This document shows, in pieces, positions 9,001 to 16,253 of a stretch of DNA of 42,606 nt. Numbering within the stretch: the first letter of the stretch is position 1; the number at the start of each line of letters is the position of its first letter. Location: NCBI GenBank assembly GCA_026421245.1, contig JAPKDJ010000030.1, positions 1 through 42,606 on the forward strand, in the 5' to 3' direction. This stretch comes from Akkermansiaceae bacterium (GTDB taxonomy: Bacteria > Verrucomicrobiota > Verrucomicrobiia > Verrucomicrobiales > Akkermansiaceae). The notes under the pieces are model-generated. The model saw only the letters and a list, made by a program, of their open reading frames with translations, was not told the DNA's origin and made no database searches. The position numbers and the translations under genes are program-made.

Positions 9001-9810
9001 GTCAGTGAGAGTACCGTCGGGATTCTGGAGGAAAAAGAGATTGGGAAGGCCACCTTGCTGGCAGAGGTAGAGGTCTTCGAGGCCATCTCCATTGACGTCG
9101 CCGAGTGCGAGGCCGTGGTTGGCGGCGGGGTCGAGGCCGAAGTCGCGGGGGAGGCGGAGTCTCCAGTGGTCGGTGGATCGAAGAAGTTGGGATTGATAAG
9201 AAGGATTCTTTCCAAAAGCGGAGGCGGTGATGTCGGAGAAGAGGCGGGTGCCTTTTTGTTCGATTTCCTCGTAGTCGAGAACCTCAAGGGTTTTCAAGAG
9301 AGGAGGGTTGGCGTTGGTCCAAGTGCAGCGCCATTGGGTGTTAATCTGGAGGAGGGGGGATTTAAAGGTAACAAGGGCGTCGCATCCGCTGGGCGTGATG
9401 TGGGTGATTTTGATTTGGGCGCTCAATTTGGCAGGCCACTGGTGGGTGATTTTTTCGAGGGGGAGTTTTTTCGGAGAAGAAGGGCCACGCTTGACAGTGA
9501 GGCCGGCGTTTTCGAATTTGGTGATGAGCTTGGCGGGTCGGATTTCGTGGCCTAGAAATCCGGGGGCGAGAGATTTCGGGACTTCATGATGGAGGAGGGA
9601 ATGGGTGAATTCTTTGAGTTGGTCGTCATACTGTGAGCCTTGGACTTCGGTGTCCCAGCCGTCTTTGGCGGGGTCGATTCGTTCGTAGGCGTCGCTGAGG
9701 TCCTGTTGATAGTGTGTTTTACCTAGCGCGGGATTTTTGGAAACATCGGTGGATTCAGCCCAAAGAGGTTGAGCGAGGGTGAAGAGAGTCAGGATTCCCA
9801 GAAGTTTCAT
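6055..9810 (-). CDS. Secreted FG-GAP / ASPIC-UnbV / thioredoxin-like / TPR protein with probable selenocysteine (in-frame UGA at 8083-8085)
   Basis: Read from the ATG at 9810 (signal peptide MKLLGILTLFTLAQPLWA) through the in-frame UGA, this is a 1251-residue exported protein. Order: about 230 N-terminal residues of unknown fold; FG-GAP/VCBS calcium-binding loops such as DVNGDGLED, VDLDNDGDQD, EDYDQDGDLD and ADLNNDGWLD (about 235-570); the UGA codon (residue 576) in EDTGDL-x-SVYWRQVV; another loop DYDQDGDLDLFVSN; an ASPIC/UnbV domain (about 690-755); a TlpA-like thioredoxin domain with CPHC (C843, C846); and TPR helices to the end. The two halves are in the same frame with no gap, and both belong to one known architecture (FG-GAP followed by ASPIC/UnbV), so the UGA does not separate unrelated genes. 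A SECIS-like hairpin follows it. The alternative is a nonsense mutation, which would leave a signal-peptide-less second half. It is divergent from cysJ. A TTG at 9819 is an alternative start. The substrate is unknown. Confidence 0.8.
8055..8085 (-). promoter_or_regulatory. Probable SECIS element after the UGA of the FG-GAP/UnbV gene
   Basis: On the minus strand the UGA (8085-8083) is followed by 11 nt, then a perfect 6-bp stem GCGACA (8071-8066) / UGUCGC (8060-8055) enclosing the 5-nt loop GGUCG (8065-8061). Stem length, loop length, the GGUC loop core and the spacing all match the fdhF hairpin 3.5 kb away, offset by 1 nt. The hairpin lies in coding sequence (YWRQVVSQ), so it was not selected as a terminator. 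Confidence 0.7.
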
Positions 9811-9983
9811 CGTCCTCAAAATGATGCCTCTACCAGAAAATTTGTCGAGAAAGGAGGATTTTCGGGATGCCGGTTAATGGGTTTCATGAAAAAAGAAGCT
9901 CATTTCCGTGGCGAAACGCACTTGTAAGGTGGGATTTGGGCCGCCATCTTACCGCCCCGCTCCCGCAAGCGGATTTTATTGAG

Positions 9984-11711
9984 ATGAGTAATCCCATTGT
10001 CATTCCTAAAAATGCCCCTTTTAATGCCGAACAGCGTGTTTGGCTAAGCGAGTTTCTGAGCAAGGCCCTGGCCGGCCAGGAAGTGTCGATCGAGCCGACC
10101 GGTCCTGCAATTCCCGTTACGATTCTCTGGGGAAGCCAGACGGGTAATTCCGAAGGAATCGCGAAGAAGCTCATGAAGGCCTTGAAAGCCGGGAACTATG
10201 AGCCGGAGGTTTTTGAGATGGCGGGCTATGACAAGTCGCGTCTGCCGGGTGAGAAGAACTTATTGATCATCACGAGCACCTACGGTGATGGTGAGCCGCC
10301 CGATAACGCAGCGGACTTGCACCAATATTTAATGGGGAATTCGGTGCCGAGCCTGAAGGGCGTGAACTTTTCGATTCTGTCCCTTGGAGACAGCGAATAT
10401 CCCGACTACTGTCAGTGTGGCATCGAATTTGACCAGCGACTCGAGGCTTTTGGGGCGACTCGGATGTTTAAGCGCCTCGACTGTGACGTGGACTATGATG
10501 ACGAATTCACCGAATGGAAGCAGGGCGTTCTCGGGGCAATGGGTGGTATGGAGGCTGCGAACACTTCGCAGGAAGTGGTTGAGCATGAACCTTTTGGTAA
10601 AAAGAATCCATTCCCTTCTGCGATTCTCAATTCCTATGACTTAAATGGAGTTGATTCGGAACGCGAGACCTACCACCTTGAGCTTTCGCTTGAAGGTTCC
10701 GGGCTGGAATATCAGACCGGCGATGCTCTTGGGGTTCTTTCCCACAATCCGGAGCAGATCGTAGATGAGATGCTGCCTCTCCTCCCTTTCAATATTAAGG
10801 ACGACGTGCCACTGCCCAACGGTGGCGAATCTCCATTGCGCGAGGCGTTGATCAAATCCTACGATATTCGTAGTTTGAACAAGCGTCTCTTGCAGGCGTG
10901 GTCCGCGCGATCAGGCTCGCCTTTTTTACGGGCGTTGGCCGAGGCCGGTTCACGAGAGGAGATTGAGGAGTTTTGCTGGGGACGAGAGCTGATTGATCTC
11001 ATCAATGATCATCCGGCAGATTTCGCAGACGGCGAGGAATTTGTGGGTGTGTTGAAGAAACTACAGCCGCGTCTTTACTCGATCGCCTCAAGTCCCAATG
11101 CCCACCCCGGCGAGGTCCATTTGACGGTGGCGATTATTCGCTATAACAGTCATGGTCGGGATCGCGGCGGAGTCTGTTCGACATACATGTCTGATCGAAC
11201 CGGGGGCGTGGTGTCCGGGGTCTTTGTCCACAACAACAAGGCATTCCGACTGCCCGAAGATCTTTCCAAAGATGTGATTATGGTAGGTCCCGGAACAGGG
11301 ATTGCTCCTTTCCGGGCGTTCCTCGAAGAGCGGGAAGTTTCCAAGGCGACAGGGCGTAATTGGCTCTTCTTTGGTAATCCGCACCGTTCGTCGGATTACA
11401 TTTATGAAGAACAGATTGAAGGCTGGGTGGCTAATGGAACTCTTTTCAAGCTCGATCTCGCCTTTTCACGTGATCAGGCCGAGAAGATTTACGTTCAAGA
11501 CCAAATGCTTGAGGCCGGGGCGGAGCTCTGGAAGTGGCTTGATGGCGGTGGCTATTTCTACGTTTGCGGAGATGCTTCACGGATGGCGAAGGATGTTGAT
11601 CTTGCTCTTCATACCATTGCGCAGACTCATGGAGGACTGAGCAAAGAAAAGGCAATTGAATATTTCAAGGGGCTCAAGAAAGAGAAACGCTACGCGCGCG
11701 ACGTTTATTAG
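9984..11711 (+). CDS. cysJ: Sulfite reductase [NADPH] flavoprotein (CysJ-type diflavin reductase)
   Basis: Cytoplasmic electron carrier NADPH to FAD to FMN to sulfite-reductase haemoprotein; 575 residues from the ATG at 9984. It has an N-terminal flavodoxin domain (ILWGSQTGNSEGIAKKL, TSTYGDGEPPDNA, LSLGDSEYPDYCQCG), a connecting helical domain, an FAD-binding barrel (PRLYSIASSP, RGGVCSTYMSDR) and an NADPH domain (MVGPGTGIAPFRAF, GDASRMAKDVD), ending in the family's aromatic-terminated KRYARDVY. No haemoprotein (cysI) gene is adjacent, so its partner is encoded elsewhere. The frame is open back to an ATG at 9867, which is preceded by a good Shine-Dalgarno sequence (AAGGAGG at 9851-9857). That would add 39 residues with no family resemblance, so I prefer 9984, where the conserved N-terminus begins. 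The leader contains a 9-bp stem-loop (GTAAGGTGG / CCATCTTAC). Confidence 0.88.
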   Translation: MSNPIVIPKNAPFNAEQRVWLSEFLSKALAGQEVSIEPTGPAIPVTILWGSQTGNSEGIAKKLMKALKAGNYEPEVFEMAGYDKSRLPGEKNLLIITSTYGDGEPPDNAADLHQYLMGNSVPSLKGVNFSILSLGDSEYPDYCQCGIEFDQRLEAFGATRMFKRLDCDVDYDDEFTEWKQGVLGAMGGMEAANTSQEVVEHEPFGKKNPFPSAILNSYDLNGVDSERETYHLELSLEGSGLEYQTGDALGVLSHNPEQIVDEMLPLLPFNIKDDVPLPNGGESPLREALIKSYDIRSLNKRLLQAWSARSGSPFLRALAEAGSREEIEEFCWGRELIDLINDHPADFADGEEFVGVLKKLQPRLYSIASSPNAHPGEVHLTVAIIRYNSHGRDRGGVCSTYMSDRTGGVVSGVFVHNNKAFRLPEDLSKDVIMVGPGTGIAPFRAFLEEREVSKATGRNWLFFGNPHRSSDYIYEEQIEGWVANGTLFKLDLAFSRDQAEKIYVQDQMLEAGAELWKWLDGGGYFYVCGDASRMAKDVDLALHTIAQTHGGLSKEKAIEYFKGLKKEKRYARDVY

Positions 11712-11756
11712 AAGTCCGCGCTGGATTTTTCCAAGCAGCGCGACGAAGATTTTGGT

Positions 11757-12221
11757 GTGAGCGATCTTGTCCGAGTTGAGCCAGTGGCCTTGCTGCCAAC
11801 CCCGGCGGGTTGTGCTGTTTTTCTGGGCGATGGTAAAAAAGTCATCGTTTTTTACATCGACCCGGCGATCGGGGCTTCGATCAATGCGGTTCTTGCGGGG
11901 GCGACGCCACCGCGTCCTCTTTCGCACGATTTGTTTGCACAGACTCTCGAGGCTTTCGGCGCAGAGGTTTTGCATATGACGATTGTTCGCTACAAAGCGG
12001 AAGTTTTTTACGCCCGTCTCATCATCAAGGCTGAGAACGAAATTATGGAGAAGAAGATTGTGGAGCTTGATGCACGTCCAAGTGACAGCATTGCCTTGGC
12101 AGTTCGGTACAATGCTCCCATCTTTGTGATGCCCGAAGTTTGGAGTGAGCTTGAAGATATGAGCGAGGCCCTGGCTGCTCTTCGAAGCCAGGAAGATCCT
12201 CCCACTGGCTTCGGGGTGTGA
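11757..12221 (+). CDS. Bifunctional nuclease (DUF151/BFN) domain protein
   Basis: A 154-residue protein with the BFN fold: VFLGDGKKVIVFYIDPAIGASI, the PPRPLSHDLF segment with its conserved His-Asp, and KIVELDARPSDSIALAVRYNAPIFV with the family's diagnostic 'D.RPSDai.lA.r..api'. Relatives in plants and bacteria are reported to cleave DNA and RNA, but the physiological role in bacteria is unsettled. The start is a GTG 45 nt after the cysJ stop. The two genes share one frame separated by TAG, so the open frame begins immediately after cysJ and co-transcription is likely. No Shine-Dalgarno sequence is visible. Confidence 0.85.
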   Translation: MSDLVRVEPVALLPTPAGCAVFLGDGKKVIVFYIDPAIGASINAVLAGATPPRPLSHDLFAQTLEAFGAEVLHMTIVRYKAEVFYARLIIKAENEIMEKKIVELDARPSDSIALAVRYNAPIFVMPEVWSELEDMSEALAALRSQEDPPTGFGV

Positions 12222-12276
12222 CGGCGTTCCAAAAAGATCACTTGCAGGGTGTTCCACGAGCGGTAATTTGGCCCCG

Positions 12277-13494
12277 ATGAGTCACCCAGCATATCTTCAA
12301 GAGGACATTCTGCTTAATCCGGATAAGCGTGTCTTTCCGGACTTTAATCTCAAGCATCTTCTAGACACGGTCTTCGCTCCCACGCAAGGATGCCGTGTTT
12401 GTATTTTGGTTGATTTTGAGGAACCAGCCCAATGGATTAAGGATTTTGCCTTTAAGGGGGAAGAGCAGTTCGAGGTGCAGAAAAACGCCCTCAAATATTT
12501 CTACGAGGGGCTGCGAAATGGAGTTCTCAACGAACTCGGGATGACCGGCGGGGAAATGTTCGCTTACAAGTATACCTATGGATCAAATCTTGATCTCAAG
12601 GACGACGTTTGGAACACGGATGGCGAGCGACTTTCCCTCGATCGGGATATTTATTCGAACTACGACATTATCCTCTGTATTTCGACATGGTCGGCTACCG
12701 CTCCGCTGACGGTAAAGTGCAAGGAGTATGGTTTTCGCGGGGCTACGATGCATGGGATGAACGATGTGATTCTGAACTCGGGCCTTGCCGTGAACTATCA
12801 GGAGGTTTCCGATGATGCTGAAAAGATGCGGGCGGCGTTGACCGGGGCGGAGGCGGTCGAGATCGATTTTGAATTGGAAGATGGTCAAATCCTGACGGCC
12901 TGGCTTGGCCTTGGTGGTCAGGAAGCGCAAAAGTCCCACGGACTTTGCCGCGGATCGAAACCCGATATTGCCAATTTGCCGGCGGGAGAGGTTTATTTTG
13001 TGCCACGAGATGCACGCGGAAAGTTTCCAATGAAGTATGAGGACGGAACCCTTGGGGTGCTGGATGTTGTCGATCGCGATGTTGTGAAATCCACTTTGAT
13101 CGAGGGGAAGCAATCGACGATTGATGAGCATAATGCCCGCCTTGCGGATGATCCCATGACCGGCACGCTTGGAGAACTCGGATTTGGGACCCAAGTTTTG
13201 CCGGTTTCATATCAGGATATTCAAGATGAGAAAGTTCTTGGGACCTGTCATCTGGCGACAGGGCGTGACGATCATCTGGGGGGAGACATTATTCCGGAAA
13301 TGTTCAAGAAACACGAGAACAGCACCCACGACGACATCTTGTTTGCTCCTCACAAAACGCCGAATTTCAACGTGAAAGAAGTGAGGATGAAGTGGAATGA
13401 CCGGACTGAGGTGGTGATTGAAGATTTCCGTCCGTCTTCGTATGTCATGAAGGCGCTGAGCGGGGAACTTTCCCCGGAATTGGTTTCTCAGTAG
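12277..13494 (+). CDS. M29-family (aminopeptidase T)-like metallopeptidase
   Basis: A 405-residue protein starting at the ATG at 12277 (a TTG at 12268 is also in frame). The C-terminal half carries the M29-like metal-site pattern GTLGELGFGTQ then DEKVLGTCHLATGRDDHLGG, providing the Glu, Glu, His and Asp ligands for a dinuclear metal centre. The N-terminal part is a Rossmann-like domain (CRVCILVDFEEP, YDIILCISTWSATAP). M29 enzymes remove N-terminal residues from peptides. This member is divergent from the thermophilic type enzymes, so substrate and activity are inferred. It follows the BFN gene by 55 bp and ends in a strong terminator, closing the cysJ transcription unit. Confidence 0.7.
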   Translation: MSHPAYLQEDILLNPDKRVFPDFNLKHLLDTVFAPTQGCRVCILVDFEEPAQWIKDFAFKGEEQFEVQKNALKYFYEGLRNGVLNELGMTGGEMFAYKYTYGSNLDLKDDVWNTDGERLSLDRDIYSNYDIILCISTWSATAPLTVKCKEYGFRGATMHGMNDVILNSGLAVNYQEVSDDAEKMRAALTGAEAVEIDFELEDGQILTAWLGLGGQEAQKSHGLCRGSKPDIANLPAGEVYFVPRDARGKFPMKYEDGTLGVLDVVDRDVVKSTLIEGKQSTIDEHNARLADDPMTGTLGELGFGTQVLPVSYQDIQDEKVLGTCHLATGRDDHLGGDIIPEMFKKHENSTHDDILFAPHKTPNFNVKEVRMKWNDRTEVVIEDFRPSSYVMKALSGELSPELVSQ

Positions 13495-13520
13495 ACCCGA
13501 CGGACCCTCTATTTCCCTCA

Positions 13521-13556
13521 AAGGGACCCGGGTGAGCGACCGGGTCCTTTTTTATT
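13521..13556 (+). terminator. Rho-independent terminator after the M29 peptidase gene
   Basis: The 8-bp stem GGACCCGG (13524-13531) / CCGGGTCC (13540-13547) with an 8-nt loop is followed directly by a run of six T residues (13548-13553). It lies 27 bp after the peptidase stop and ends the plus-strand unit. Confidence 0.88.
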
Positions 13557-13569
13557 TCTGACAGAGTCC

Positions 13570-13610
13570 TTGCGCGTCGTCGTGATTGGGCTAAATATTT
13601 CTTAAATATT
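13570..13610 (+). promoter_or_regulatory. Candidate promoter and AT-rich inverted repeat upstream of the ECF sigma gene
   Basis: A weak TTGCGC (13570-13575) and TAAATA (13592-13597) are 16 bp apart. The -10 region overlaps an inverted repeat AATATTT (13594-13600) / AAATATT (13604-13610), which could be an operator. It precedes the sigma start at 13640 by 30-45 bp. Confidence 0.35.
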
Positions 13611-13639
13611 AGACGAATCCCTAGCCTCGAATCGCTTCC

Positions 13640-14224
13640 ATGAAAAGCATCATAAAAACCGTGAATTTGGCAACTGCGCAGAAAAGAAACTCTTCGCGCT
13701 TTCGACCCTGGCTGGAAGAGCACGGGTCAAAGCTCCTTTTGTTCGCCCGACAACAAACCCGCTCGTTGGCTGATGCCGAGGATGTTCTTCAGAATGCCTT
13801 GGTGAAACTGGCCCGCAAAGTGGAAGAGGGGACCTTCGTCGGAGGTCAGGGCGCGTGGCTTGCTTTTATCTATACCCAGATTAAGCGTGAAGCGATCGAT
13901 CTCGGACGAAAGGATGATCGCCGCCGCAAGCGTGAGGAAAACGTCGTGAGTGATGAGCGGTCTCTTGGTCGCGATATCGAGATGCCCCTATTCGAGGAGG
14001 GGGAAAGTCAGGACGAGACACGGCGTATTTTGATCGAGGGGATGAATATCCTCCCGAAAAAGTTTTCTGAAGTGATCAGCATGAAACTTTGGGGTGAGAG
14101 GACTTTTGCCGAGATTGGTGAAGCTCTTGATATTTCTCTAAACACAGCAGCATCACGCTATCGCTACGGCATTGAGGCTCTCCGTAAACAGCTCGCGACA
14201 GCGAGGCTGAATGGAGATCTTTAA
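13640..14224 (+). CDS. ECF-type RNA polymerase sigma factor
   Basis: A 194-residue sigma-70 family protein. Region 2 is seen in LLLFARQQTRSLADAEDVLQNALVKLAR followed by GQGAWLAFIYTQIKREAIDLGRK. An acidic linker with ERSLGRDIEMPLFEEGESQ follows. Region 4 is LPKKFSEVISMKLWGERTFAEIGEALDISLNTAASRYRYGIEALRK, with the helix-turn-helix that reads the -35 element. Length and domain content fit the small ECF class. It is first in a three-gene plus-strand cluster with a membrane protein and a PDZ protein, separated by 26 and 49 bp. That order matches sigma factor, membrane-bound anti-sigma, periplasmic sensor. It probably controls envelope functions and may autoregulate, but neither can be proved from sequence. 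Confidence 0.88.
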   Translation: MKSIIKTVNLATAQKRNSSRFRPWLEEHGSKLLLFARQQTRSLADAEDVLQNALVKLARKVEEGTFVGGQGAWLAFIYTQIKREAIDLGRKDDRRRKREENVVSDERSLGRDIEMPLFEEGESQDETRRILIEGMNILPKKFSEVISMKLWGERTFAEIGEALDISLNTAASRYRYGIEALRKQLATARLNGDL

Positions 14225-14250
14225 GCACACATTCTCCGACTCCCACATCC

Positions 14251-14913
14251 ATGGACTTCGAATCCACACTGCTCGAAAAACAACTCAAGAAACTGATTCC
14301 TGTTTCCTTGCCCGAATCACTTTTGACTCGGTTGGACATCGCCATGGCGTCCGCTTCCGATGAAGTTGCGACTCCTGAAGAAAAGGTGATTGTTGCTTCC
14401 TCTGATACCGAACTCACAGCTCTGGAAGAAGGTCTCCGCGGATTGGTGCCTTACGGGGCCCCTGAAAATATAATCTCGCGTCTGGACGAGGCGATGTCCC
14501 GTTGGCACGAAGAGGTGCCGGTTGAAGAAAAGATTGTTTCGATAGCGCCACAACCCGAGCGTCAAACTTCGTCATGGCTCGGGTTTCGATCGGTCGCAGC
14601 TGTTGGACTTCTTGGTGTCGGGGTTGCCTTCATCACCAGTGGTCGACCCCAGTCTTCGATTGTTCAATCGCAGAGAATCCCTGATCTGACAAATGGCAAT
14701 ACAGCACCTGCAGTCTTCACCCCGAAGGATGCCCGGGCATCTGTCGTTTCCGCCAATGATCGCGGGGTAATTTGGACCAAGAGTGGGCAGCCAGTTCGTT
14801 GTCTGGAAGTCCACGTGAACAACAAAGTCCAGTTCGTCAATGAGCGTGGCGATAAACTGATCGTCGAGCAGCCCAAAAGAGAGGTCAGGTTCACGCCCAT
14901 ACCAGTTGATTGA
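14251..14913 (+). CDS. Single-pass membrane protein, candidate anti-sigma factor with internal duplication
   Basis: A 220-residue protein with one membrane segment (SVAAVGLLGVGVAFITSG, about residues 112-129), an N-terminal cytoplasmic half and a C-terminal periplasmic half (VSANDRGVIWTKSGQPVRCL). The cytoplasmic half holds two copies of a roughly 28-residue unit: LEKQLKKLIPVSLPESLLTR (from residue 8) and LEEGLRGLVPYGAPENIISR (from residue 58), each followed by LD.AMS-like residues. The position directly after an ECF sigma gene and the topology suggest an anti-sigma factor, but there is no zinc-binding HxxxCxxC motif, so it would be of another type. The duplicated unit could bind two surfaces of the sigma factor. 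The family was not recognised. Confidence 0.7.
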   Translation: MDFESTLLEKQLKKLIPVSLPESLLTRLDIAMASASDEVATPEEKVIVASSDTELTALEEGLRGLVPYGAPENIISRLDEAMSRWHEEVPVEEKIVSIAPQPERQTSSWLGFRSVAAVGLLGVGVAFITSGRPQSSIVQSQRIPDLTNGNTAPAVFTPKDARASVVSANDRGVIWTKSGQPVRCLEVHVNNKVQFVNERGDKLIVEQPKREVRFTPIPVD

Positions 14914-14962
14914 ACAAAAATTTAGAAGCTTGTCGCTCACTGGACGAATAAAAAATCCTCGT

Positions 14963-15931
14963 ATGAAAATCTTAATAATTGGTCTCACCGCCCTCGTCGG
15001 AACCTTCGTCAGTCTCTCCGCGATCGAGCGTCTTGCTGGAGAAAAATCTTCGGAAGAACTCCCCGCCGAGCCGATGGGTGGAATTCTTGGGAATGATCAG
15101 AAATCTGGAAAGGCTGAAGCCAGGGATCAGATTGCTCCTCAAGAGAAAGTCGCCTATCTCGGGGTGGGTGGAAATGCTTCAAGCGAAGCTCTTCTTATGC
15201 ATCTCGAACTCGAGAGCGGCCTGCTTCTTGCTACTGTCGATCCGACCAGCCCGGCTGGTTTTTCCGGTCTTCAGAAAAATGACATTATCGTTTCAGTTGA
15301 TGGAACCAAACTGACTGATCAGGATTCACTTCGTGCCGCTCTCGCTGGTAAAAAACCTGGCGGTGAAGCGACTCTGAAGTTGATCCGTCGTGGTAAATCC
15401 ATTGAACAAAAAGTGACCCTTGGCGAGGCCCCTGCCATCCGGAAAATCCAGCTACAAGCTCTCGTTCCGAATCCGGCAGCGGAGATGAATCGTCTCCTCA
15501 ACCAGCAGCTTGGGAACGCGCTCGGCGGGCTTGGAAATGACGAACTTCAAAAGGAACTCATGGAGCGTCTTGAAAAAGCTCTTGGAGCACAGGGCAAGGG
15601 ATTCCGTCAACTCCGTCTCGGCCTCGGTGGAGATATGTTGAACGGCGAGGATCTCAAGATGGGCATTCAAGGAATTGGGAAAATGAGTCTTCAAGACGAG
15701 GATGGGTCCATCGAGATGAGCATGAAGAATGGTCAGCGGGAGCTTAAGATTCGTGACAAGCAGGGCAATCTTCTCTTCGAGGGACCTTACGATACCGACA
15801 CCGACAAAGCTGCTGTTCCTGAAGAGTATCGCGAGCGGGTTGAGAAGCTCGATATGGGCAATGGAAGTTCTTTCCAGTTTGAGCTTAACGGCAAAGATCT
15901 TTTCCAAAGGAACAAGAAGAAGGGGGAATAA
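14963..15931 (+). CDS. Exported PDZ-domain protein
   Basis: A 322-residue protein from the ATG at 14963, which places a membrane anchor or signal segment at the N-terminus (MKILIIGLTALVGTFVSLSA). A PDZ domain spans about residues 60-160: YLGVGGNASSEALLMHLE, TSPAGFSGLQKNDIIVSVDG, then LRAALAGKKPGGEATLKLIRRG. No protease domain is attached. The rest is a charged helical region followed by a beta-rich stretch (EDGSIEMSMKNGQRELKI). PDZ domains bind exposed C-termini, so in this ECF sigma/membrane-protein cluster it could sense misfolded envelope proteins, as the DegS PDZ does. The frame extends upstream to 14906, overlapping the previous gene by 8 bp, but that start would bury the signal segment. 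Confidence 0.75.
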   Translation: MKILIIGLTALVGTFVSLSAIERLAGEKSSEELPAEPMGGILGNDQKSGKAEARDQIAPQEKVAYLGVGGNASSEALLMHLELESGLLLATVDPTSPAGFSGLQKNDIIVSVDGTKLTDQDSLRAALAGKKPGGEATLKLIRRGKSIEQKVTLGEAPAIRKIQLQALVPNPAAEMNRLLNQQLGNALGGLGNDELQKELMERLEKALGAQGKGFRQLRLGLGGDMLNGEDLKMGIQGIGKMSLQDEDGSIEMSMKNGQRELKIRDKQGNLLFEGPYDTDTDKAAVPEEYRERVEKLDMGNGSSFQFELNGKDLFQRNKKKGE

Positions 15932-15952
15932 GTTCGGAACGTTGATTCCAAA

Positions 15953-16236
15953 TCATTTGCAAGGCAGCATCTCCTCGGAGGCGCTGTTTTTTTCTTCTTT
16001 GTCAGAAGAGATGGAGATGACATCGAGTAGTTCGATTTCAAATACGAGGAGTTGGTTGGGACCAATTTCACTGCTTCGACGTTGTCTGCCTTCGCCGGCA
16101 AGCTTGACTCGATATGAAGGCCGGACTTTCACTTGATGCCCCTTTTTAAAGGGGCACCATGGGCTCCCAGAAGAAGGGGTAGGAGAATCGAGCTAAGAAG
16201 GAATTTTTGCGTAGTGAAAAATGGGGTGGGTGGCAT
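15953..16236 (-). pseudogene. Broken FKBP-type peptidyl-prolyl isomerase gene (frameshift and internal deletion)
   Basis: The frame opens at the ATG at 16236 with an export signal (FLLSSILLPLLLGAHGAP) and stops soon after. The next frame continues from the same point with KKGHQVKVRPSYRVKL, then GPNQLLVFEIELLDV, the C-terminal third of an FKBP domain ('ipPnatLvFeVELLdv'). Joining the frames needs one extra A in the A5 run (16143-16147), and the first two thirds of the FKBP domain are missing, so it is very likely inactive. The junction contains UUUAAAA in the phase of a -1 slippery heptamer inside a GCCCCTTT/AAAGGGGC palindrome. It lies 17 bp after the rhodanese-like gene on the same strand. 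Confidence 0.62.
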
Positions 16237-16253
16237 GCGATAAGCTGATAATC

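Noticed and set aside
16143..16149. Programmed -1 frameshifting as the main explanation for the FKBP locus
   Set aside because: Even the joined product lacks most of the FKBP domain, so decay explains more; kept only as an alternative.
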